DNA of 64,000 nucleotides from Dactylis glomerata (taxonomy: Eukaryota; Streptophyta; Magnoliopsida; Poales; Poaceae), in contig QXEO01000546.1 in the NCBI GenBank assembly GCA_007115705.1, positions 3,735,291 through 3,799,290 on the forward strand, in the 5' to 3' direction. The position numbers were made by a program, and so were the translations under genes. Shown one piece after another: positions 57,640-64,000 of this stretch (within the stretch, counting starts at the first letter, position 1; the number at the start of each line of letters is the position of its first letter). The notes under the pieces were generated by a model. That model ran no database searches, was not told the origin of the DNA, and saw nothing but the letters and a program-made list of their open reading frames with translations.

Positions 57640-58110
57640 CACCCCTGCCTTCTCCATTCTCGATCCAGAGGCGCACGGTTTCCAATCAAGCTCCGGCGGA
57701 AGCGAGGTCACGCTGCCCGCACCATTGTCGTCGCCCGCGCCCACGCCCACGCCGTGCATCGCCGCCGCATCGCCGTCGCCGCCCGCCTCCCGCACTGACA
57801 CCGCCGGCCGCATCCCGCACCGACGCGCCACCGGCCGCTCACGCACTCGACGCCGCTGGCTGCTCCCGCGCACCGACGCCGCCGGCCGCTCCCGCACCGA
57901 CTCCGCCGGCCGCTCCCGCACCGACTCTGCCGGCCGCTCCCGCTTTGACGTCGGTCGGCCGCATCCCGGCACCGTCGCCGCCCGCTTCCGGCCCGCACAG
58001 ATGCCGCCGGCCGCGCCTCCCGGACCGCCGGCCGCCTCCCGCACTCGACGCCGCCGGCCGCTCGCGCGCGCGCTCCTGCTGCAGGTTCGACGCCTCGAGC
58101 TCCCACCGCA
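57640..58110 (+). other. GC-rich leader of right CACTA ORF2
   Basis: A very GC-rich stretch with repeats of GCCGCCGGCCGCTCCCGCAC-type units. Open frames exist on both strands, all Arg/Ala/Pro-rich, which is what such base composition gives. I treat it as an untranslated leader. It is followed by an A-rich stretch (58130-58242) of TTAGTTAGAA repeats. Confidence 0.5.
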
Positions 58111-58242
58111 TTTTAGTTAGGATTTTAATTGTTAGAATTTTAGTTAGAAAAAATAGTTAGAAGAAGTGTTTAGAAAAAAATAGTTAGAAGAATTAGTTAG
58201 AACAAATAGTTAGAAAAAAAGTTAGAAGAAATAGTTAGAAGA

Positions 58243-58810
58243 AAAAGGGGGCGTTGGCCGGGCGCCGACGCGGTGAGGGGGTCTTCCCCCCACCGCGTCG
58301 GCGCTCGGCCAATGCCCCCTTTTTTTTGGTTATTGATCAAATATGTGTACTAAAAGGGGGCGTTGGCCGGGCGCTGACGCGGTGGGGGTTTTTTTTTGGT
58401 TATTGATCAAATATGTGTACTAAAAGGGGGCGTTGGCCGGGCGCCGACGTGGTGAGGGGGTCTTCCCCCCACTGCGTCGGCGCTCGGCCAATGCCCCCTT
58501 TTTTTGGTTATTGTTCAAATATGTGTACTAAAAGGGGGCGTTGGCTGGGCGCCGACGCGGCACCCCCTCACCGCGTCGGCGCTCGGCCAACGTCCCCCTT
58601 TTTTGGTTATTGATCAAATATGTGTACTAAAAGGGGGCGTTCCCCTCACCGCGTCGGCACTCGGCCAACGCCCCCTTTTTTTGGTTATTGATCAAATATG
58701 TGTACTAAAAGGGGGCGTTGGCCAGGCGCCGACGCGGTGAGGGGGTCTTCCCCCCACCGTGTCGACGCTCGGCCAACGTCCCCTTTTTTTGGTTATTGAT
58801 CAAATATCTG
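58243..58810. repeat. Array of six hairpin-forming tandem repeats
   Basis: Units start AAAAGGGGGCGTT at 58243, 58352, 58422, 58530, 58629 and 58707 (lengths 109, 70, 108, 99, 78, about 104). A full unit is an imperfect palindrome: AAAGGGGGCGTTGGCCGGGC, GCCGACGCGGTGAGGGGG, a short centre, then the complement back to GCCCCCTTT. A linker, GGTTATTGATCAAATATGTG, follows. Shorter units lack parts of the palindrome. The array ends 34 bases before the ORF2 ATG. Confidence 0.93.
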
Positions 58811-59332
58811 TCACTAACTTGTTTTACCTGTCTTTAGAAGAAGATGGGCGGTCAAAATGACCCAAACCACCCTGAAGAATTCTTATTTGGCATGATATGT
58901 GAGAATACCATATATGTGGATAAAGAAGGTGCCGACCAAGAAAACTCCGGAGTAGCCGGCCGAGAAGGTGCCGGAGAAGCTGAACTTGAAGAAGATGTTT
59001 CGTCGTTTCTTAACCCTTCCGGTGACGGAATGGAGATAGAAACGTTTGACGACGAGGGGCAAACAAACACCAATGCCGAACAACAATTGCAAACAAACGC
59101 CGATGGCGAGGTATATAGATTAAGCTTTTGGTGATACGAAGGGAATATGCATATAGATAGATATATAAAACCGACGGGCTTTTGAGCTCTGTCAATTTTT
59201 TGGTTAATTTTTGGTCAAGTTTAATTTCACTGTTCATGCACACCTTGACCAATTGCGTATAGCCACGTTGTTCTTCTATCGAGAGCTTCGTTGATGCAAT
59301 CTTGCCTAAAAGAGCGGTGGTCAAAGCGGTGA

Positions 59333-62300
59333 TCCTTTCAAAATAAAAATATTTTTGTCAGGTCTGACCGCTCAACAGCCACCGCATGGCCTCTCCCGAT
59401 TCTTCTTCTCTTCTCATCTATCTTCCCCTATCAATATCTTCACCATTCCCCAATCCCCATCGAGAGCTCCACCGGTAAAACTTCGTCGCCTTCTCTCTTG
59501 GCTGAGCCCTACCTCCACCGATCTTCCACCTCGCTTTCCCACTCAAGCTCTCCGCTGTCATGATCTCTCTGGTCGACCTCATGGTCGTCGCCGGGATGTG
59601 GTGTCGGCGCCCGATCCGGCTCCTCCAGGCAGCGGTACTGCAGGACGGCGACAGGGAGAAGGAACTCGGGCTTTCCTCTCCCTCCGAGGCAGCTAGCGGC
59701 GCGGCCCTCCGTAGGTGTCACCCCAGTCGTCGCGCTCCTGGTATTTTTCTCCTCATTTTCTTACCGCCGGTAGCCCTTCCCTGGTCCAAAATCCCATACG
59801 CCTCTGACCCTCCTCTTTGCAGGTAGCCTTGCGGTTCCTCGGCGGCCCGGTGAACAAGCCCATCAAGGCCGTCGACGCCCTCTTCGTCCGCAGGCAGCGC
59901 TGGCGTGCCGTAGCCTCGACCTCCGACCATGAGGAAGAGGAGATCTCAGTGGCGCCGACATTCGTACGCAGCAGAGGATCGAGGATCTGGGCCGCGAGGT
60001 GGGGTGCTGATACGAGAGCCTGGGCAGCTTCCGACGCATGGCGATGCGTAAGTTGGCTCGCCTAACCACGCCTTCAGCTGCCTTCTTTCTCTATCGCTCC
60101 TGCCTCACATCCTCCTCTGTTTGTCCCTCTCTTAGCTGCCGGCCGTAAGACGGGCGTCCACGAGGAGCTCGAGGTGGCGTGCGTAAGGTTGGGAATCGGA
60201 TGAGCTTTTCCCCGTAGGAGGATCACCGAATTTACAGGTAATTATTCTAGGTGATGGTCTCTCACGACTTTGTTGTTATTGTTAGAGTAATTGCCATGTC
60301 TCAAACTGTGACTATTACTGAAATTTGGGGGGGAAAGGAGAGATTACAGATTGTGTGGGCAAGTGAAACTGCTCCTGCGAGCTGGTGATCAGCTGGATTT
60401 GTTTTTTGGATCTCCGTTTGTCGTAGACTCGTGCTCATGTGCTTCTTTTCAGCAGGTTCCGATCAGCCCCTACCTTCTTCCTTCTCTTCGTTAGATTCTG
60501 ATTTGTTATGCTTGGACGATTTTGTTTCTTCTTCAATCCTGTTTCTGTTCGATCTGGTCTTCCCGTTAAAGTTTAACGATCTCAACTCTGAACTGAAGGA
60601 ACAGAAGAACAGAGGCAGATTTCTTTGGGCAAGATGTAAGATTTATATATCGAAGCAATTGTTCTAAACGACTGTAGTGTATTTTTACTGGCGATAGACT
60701 TCTCTACCAAACTTCCTTATACAAAGTGAACCACTTTCTTATACTATTTCCACTTTGTGGGTCACTCTTATACTAACTCTTATCTCAGTTTGTAATGAGG
60801 GGGATGGCCTTCTTACCTCTGATTAAGTGAATCAGATTTGTTGCGACCTGAAGTTTTTTTTTTAAGATGACGTTTCTTTTGATGAAGCTTACACTTCGTA
60901 TTTTCATGGGGATCCTAGCATTCTATCTACCAAAATATTTACTGCAAAGAAGTAGTTATCCAATTTTGCACCTTAACTTTATTTACGTCTGCGTTATGAA
61001 TGTCGTTATAATTTTTGAGTGTCTGAATTATAAGAAGAATGAATAAAAAGGTTGCATCAAACTAATAGAGCATATATGACTGCTTTTCTTGGCATCCATA
61101 AGAGCCTTTCTTACCAACCTGCAAAAATAGATCATGATGACCATGAAGAGAGAAGTGAACAACAAATTTACCCTGTTAGCACCAAGAACACCTCATTACC
61201 TAATTAATCGTTCGATGTTTATTTGTTCTCTCCGAGGACCTTCATACTCCAGTAATGATACGTACATGCTGCTGTATATGCTTATACCCTTATGGAAAAC
61301 AAATTCATTTTGAATGAAGGCTACAAGGATCAGAATGATAGAGAAATCAATTTGATTACCAAAACACACTAACCTATGAGGAAAATGAAAAATTATATTT
61401 AGTATCTTTGACTATGCCAAATATTTACTATCTCAGTTAGCTGAGAGAAGAGAAGATTGAGCGCATGGGAAAACTTCCTTAAATATTTTTTTTAAAGATG
61501 TTGGAAGAAAACTTATGTCAATCGCAACATATATATCTTTCCTTGGTCTGGGTGTCCAAGTATAGCACTAGAGCCAAGCTAATCTTCTTTTTGTTTATTA
61601 TATAGTGTTAACTCACGCGAGTAGCCTATTTATTATATCATTTACCTGATCCTCTTGGATTGTCCATCCTGTTCTACCGTCTCATTTTTCCTCCTTATTT
61701 ATAATTCCAACTTCGTGAGCGAGTACAATCCAGGGGAGAACTACCCATTTGGTCATCTCCACCTTGGACAAACTTAGTACCTCCATTTGTAACTAGAAGG
61801 TGCATGTATAATACTGCTGCTACTGCCACATCTGCAAGCTGTATAGTGTCCCCATCTGAATGCTGATTTTGCCAAAAAATGTTCAATGTTGGAGCTATTC
61901 AGAAGTGCTTCTCTATATTGATTTGTCATTCTAAACCTGGCACTTATTTTGCAGAACTGCAGCATGTGTGCTAATTCGTTGAAGAAAATACACATGTTCA
62001 GTCGGGGTCAAGATGTTGAATGACAATGCTTTTCTGTTGTCCAATTTATACCAGCCATGGTACAGATCAGGACGTTGCCGCCACATCTTAAAGATTTGAC
62101 CTAGATGGTATCTTACACGGAACGTTTCCCATCTATAGATGGTGCTGTGCCTGTGGTGAGTTCATACACGTTATTCGATAACACAAGTTCCCATTGATAT
62201 ACACAGAGCAGAAGATAACTGTCTCAAATATATTTGCAGGAACAAAATCATATCAAGGCTACCAATCCAGACTTCTTGCAGTTACTGTATACAGTTATTC

Positions 62301-62744
62301 AGTGCTTAAATTACCCATACAAGATGCATCACTTGCAAGCACAGCGCGTTTAGCTTGGTCAACATTCAGTTTAGACGGTGTCATGCCCACCTTATTTATA
62401 TGCTTTCTGTTCGTAGCGGCTTCCATGTTGTTAGGGGATACTTCCTTATGAATAGTATGCTCTCAGGTCAAGCCACAGTTTGTATTGTGTCTCCTGCACT
62501 TTTCTGTCGTTCTATAAAACTATGGTCAATCAGTATATTGGAGAACATCCTTCTCTTTTTTCTCTCTTAAGTTACCCCTGATTAAATTTTTGGGCTGCCC
62601 TTAACCAGTTTGTTGAGCATCAATCTGTTGTCTCAATATGATCACAACTTTTCTTACCTCTCCACCATTTTGTTCATTTGCTAACTACTTATGCTACAAG
62701 ATCGTCACCACGGGTGCGGCGTGCCGCCGCACCAACATTCCTAG
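59333..62744 (+). mobile_element. Helitron in the ORF2 intron (3' end clear, 5' end approximate)
   Basis: The 3' end has a 9-bp stem GGTGCGGCG/CGCCGCACC with a 3-base loop (62713-62733), seven bases, CTAG (62741-62744) and a flanking T. This fits a Helitron terminus. The 5' end is uncertain; A/TC at 59332-59334 is one candidate, chosen because the intron in the left copy is only 90 bases. The inside begins with GC-rich, exon-like DNA (59390-60240) interspersed with pyrimidine-rich, AG-ending stretches, as if pieces of a host gene had been captured, but I recognise no protein. The rest (60250-62700) is AT-rich and has no supported coding. Confidence 0.65.
62713..62744 (+). terminator. Helitron 3' terminal hairpin and CTAG end
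   Basis: A perfect 9-bp stem with a 3-base loop, followed by AACATTC and CTAG. It is a Helitron rolling-circle terminator, not a transcription terminator. Confidence 0.8.
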
Positions 62745-64000
62745 TATGTATTAACGACTCTTTCTTTTTTCAGCCCTCTGGATCAAGCAAATTGTATTCT
62801 AAACGAGGTCCGAGCTAAAAGTTGAGTGCGAATCAGAAGCTGAGCATCGATCTAGTATTTCCAGATGGCAAACCGTTGGAGCCAAAATAGCACGCAACAA
62901 AATTTATAAATCAATGCGGAGTGATTGTTAGGGACATGATCTCGATCACGGTTCAAGAATGGCAGGAGCCAAAGAAGGCACGTCTTGGAGATACTTTTGT
63001 GAACAAAAGATCCAAGAAAGACCTTTGGAGGAAGCTCATGACAAATTTCATTCTACCTCCGAGTACTCCAAGTTGGATGATGATGGTCATGAAATTCCAG
63101 TTGAACGTGAAAGGAGGAGGAAAGTCAAAGAGTACGCTCTGAAGAAGATGGGTGAAGCATTCCGGAGCTTCAAGAAAATGTTATACGCGAAGTATATCAC
63201 GAAAGGGAAAACTCCAGTATTCGAAGGAGCATACGAGAAGTTGAGACAACAGTGGCCTAAATTTGTGGCATTCAAGGCTTCTGAGAGAGCCAAGGAAATG
63301 TCGGTAAAAAATAAAAAAATGCTGACAAGAAGGCACATCACCATATTTTGGGGCCAGGCGGCTACAAGGGTGCAGTGCCTAGGTGGGAAGCTATGGCCTA
63401 GGTACAGAGGGATGGCCCGAAAGGGCCAAGCACTGGTGGTACGGACATGGAGGATCGTTAGACCCGGTAACAGGGGAGTGTGTTTATCGGAAACAGACCT
63501 TTACTCCCATAGCAAAATTTGTTAAGGCAATGGAGGATGCTCAAGCGGGATTGATCCGTGTCGACCGAGAGAACAACGAGCTGACACACGCCCTCGAGAA
63601 TGCAGAACACATATGACGAACAAGAGGCAAAGGCGCCAGTGTTTTATGGAAGGAAGGGTTTCTCAGCAGGAAGATCCATACGGTTATAAAAGCCGTAAGA
63701 GAAAGAAGGATCGGGAAGCAGATCGGATCGGCAAGGTAGAACGTGAATTAGCCGACATGAAGAGTATGATACATCAACTTAGCCAGGGAAGCGGATCTCG
63801 GCTGCAGGAAGATCCAGCATTGGATCTTAATAGTCAGCGGAGAAGCAGCATGGCTTCCATGGAGGTCCCAGCTGATGAGCATGATGCACGGATTATCGAT
63901 GATGCACCAGGGTCTCGCTACCCCATGGATGATGTTAGGGAGATGACAAATTGTGAGCTACATCAGCCAATCAAGAACATGACCTTCAAGGTGGCGAGCG

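Larger units (their letters stand above)
42521..64000 (+). mobile_element. CACTA (En/Spm-type) DNA transposon, plus strand, right end outside window
   Basis: The element begins with the terminal sequence CACTAGTGGAAAAAGAGGC, then subterminal repeats (42557-42805). A TNP2-type transposase gene follows, split by an Athila-like element (43706-52738), then a minus-strand ORF, a central cluster of subterminal-type repeats, a TATA motif, a hairpin-repeat array and an ORF2 pseudogene. The window ends inside ORF2. Without the Athila-like element and the Helitron in the ORF2 intron, the CACTA DNA seen here is about 9 kb. Whether 57416 onward belongs to the same copy or to a second, fused CACTA copy is not certain, but no CACTA terminus is seen in between. 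Confidence 0.85.
58844..64000 (+). pseudogene. CACTA ORF2 protein, broken, 3' end outside window
   Basis: Counterpart of 384-4139. The acidic first exon (58844-59110) ends at GCGAG/GTATATAG, the same splice donor as in the left copy. The intron runs to a TTTTTTCAG acceptor at 62773 and contains a Helitron. Exon 2 (from 62774, same phase) has in-frame stops at 62816-62818 and 62888-62890, then frame changes near 63056 and between 63320 and 63380. The recognisable parts are a Transposase_24-like helical region (KVKEYALKKMGEAF), a stretch matching the left copy (TPIAKFVKAMEDAQ, DRENNELTHAL), and from about 63735 an open frame with MASMEVPADEHDAR leading into the DUF8039-like region at the window end. 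The ATG follows a possible CTTTAG acceptor, so an intron in the leader is possible. Confidence 0.8.

Noticed and set aside
57598..58160. Arg/Ala/Pro-rich ORFs on both strands
   Set aside because: Several overlapping frames are open at once because the DNA is extremely GC-rich and repetitive. This is composition, not coding.
58243..58810. CRISPR-like array
   Set aside because: The repeats are palindromic units in tandem with a constant linker, not short repeats with unique spacers, and the context is a plant transposon.
59355..60065. A real host gene with introns
   Set aside because: The exon-like pieces give no recognisable protein, lie within a Helitron inside a transposon intron, and have several open frames; captured fragments are more likely.
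1..64000. Bacterial, phage or toxin/defence system
   Set aside because: There are no ribosome-binding-site-led operons or prokaryotic genes. Coding regions are intron-containing or retroelement proteins, and base composition and repeats are those of a grass genome.

Overview
The window looks like intergenic DNA of a large grass genome, most likely Triticeae (wheat, Aegilops, barley or rye). This is inferred from the element families: CACTA elements with CCTTTAGTCCCGG-type subterminal repeats, Gypsy elements primed by tRNA-Asp whose LTRs end in TGATACGTCTCC-type sequence, an Athila-like element, a giant-LTR retrotransposon derivative, a PIF/Harbinger transposase and Helitrons. I see no host gene, rRNA or tRNA gene, CRISPR array or prokaryotic feature. 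Almost everything is a nested stack of transposable elements, and every long coding region is broken.

Layout. 1-5549: 3' two-thirds of a CACTA element on the minus strand; its second gene (ORF2) can be followed through seven exons and ends in an Ulp1-like cysteine-protease domain. About 5550-11628: truncated Gypsy element (minus), with its 5' LTR, tRNA-Asp primer site and a gag frame broken by three stops. 11629-12161: 3' part of an LTR of another family. 12499-20859: PIF/Harbinger transposase pseudogene (plus), split by a complete Sabrina-like Gypsy element (minus, 13624-20716, target duplication GTACC). 21270-23307: complete non-autonomous Helitron. 23525-24071: 5' part of an LTR. 24072-26959: 5' LTR and gag of another Sabrina-like element (plus), cut by a Helitron 3' end. 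27355-41183: complete 13.8-kb element with two 5.76-kb LTRs and only 2.3 kb between them (target duplication TAACT). 42521-64000: second CACTA element (plus), starting at its CACTA terminus and running off the window.

The right CACTA holds a TNP2-type transposase gene split by a 9.03-kb Athila-like element (minus, 43706-52738, target duplication CCAAG), a minus-strand ORF, a central cluster of subterminal-type repeats with outward-facing TATA motifs, an array of six hairpin-forming tandem repeats, and an ORF2 pseudogene whose intron holds a Helitron. The window therefore begins and ends inside ORF2 of two related CACTA elements on opposite strands.

Order of events that can be read directly: the Athila-like element landed after the right CACTA and the Sabrina-like element after the Harbinger element. 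The Athila LTR pair is almost identical (about 0.5% different by eye), so that insertion is probably the youngest here. The giant-LTR pair differs by roughly 2% in sampled stretches. Family names such as Sabrina and Athila are from recognition of sequence features, not from a database search.
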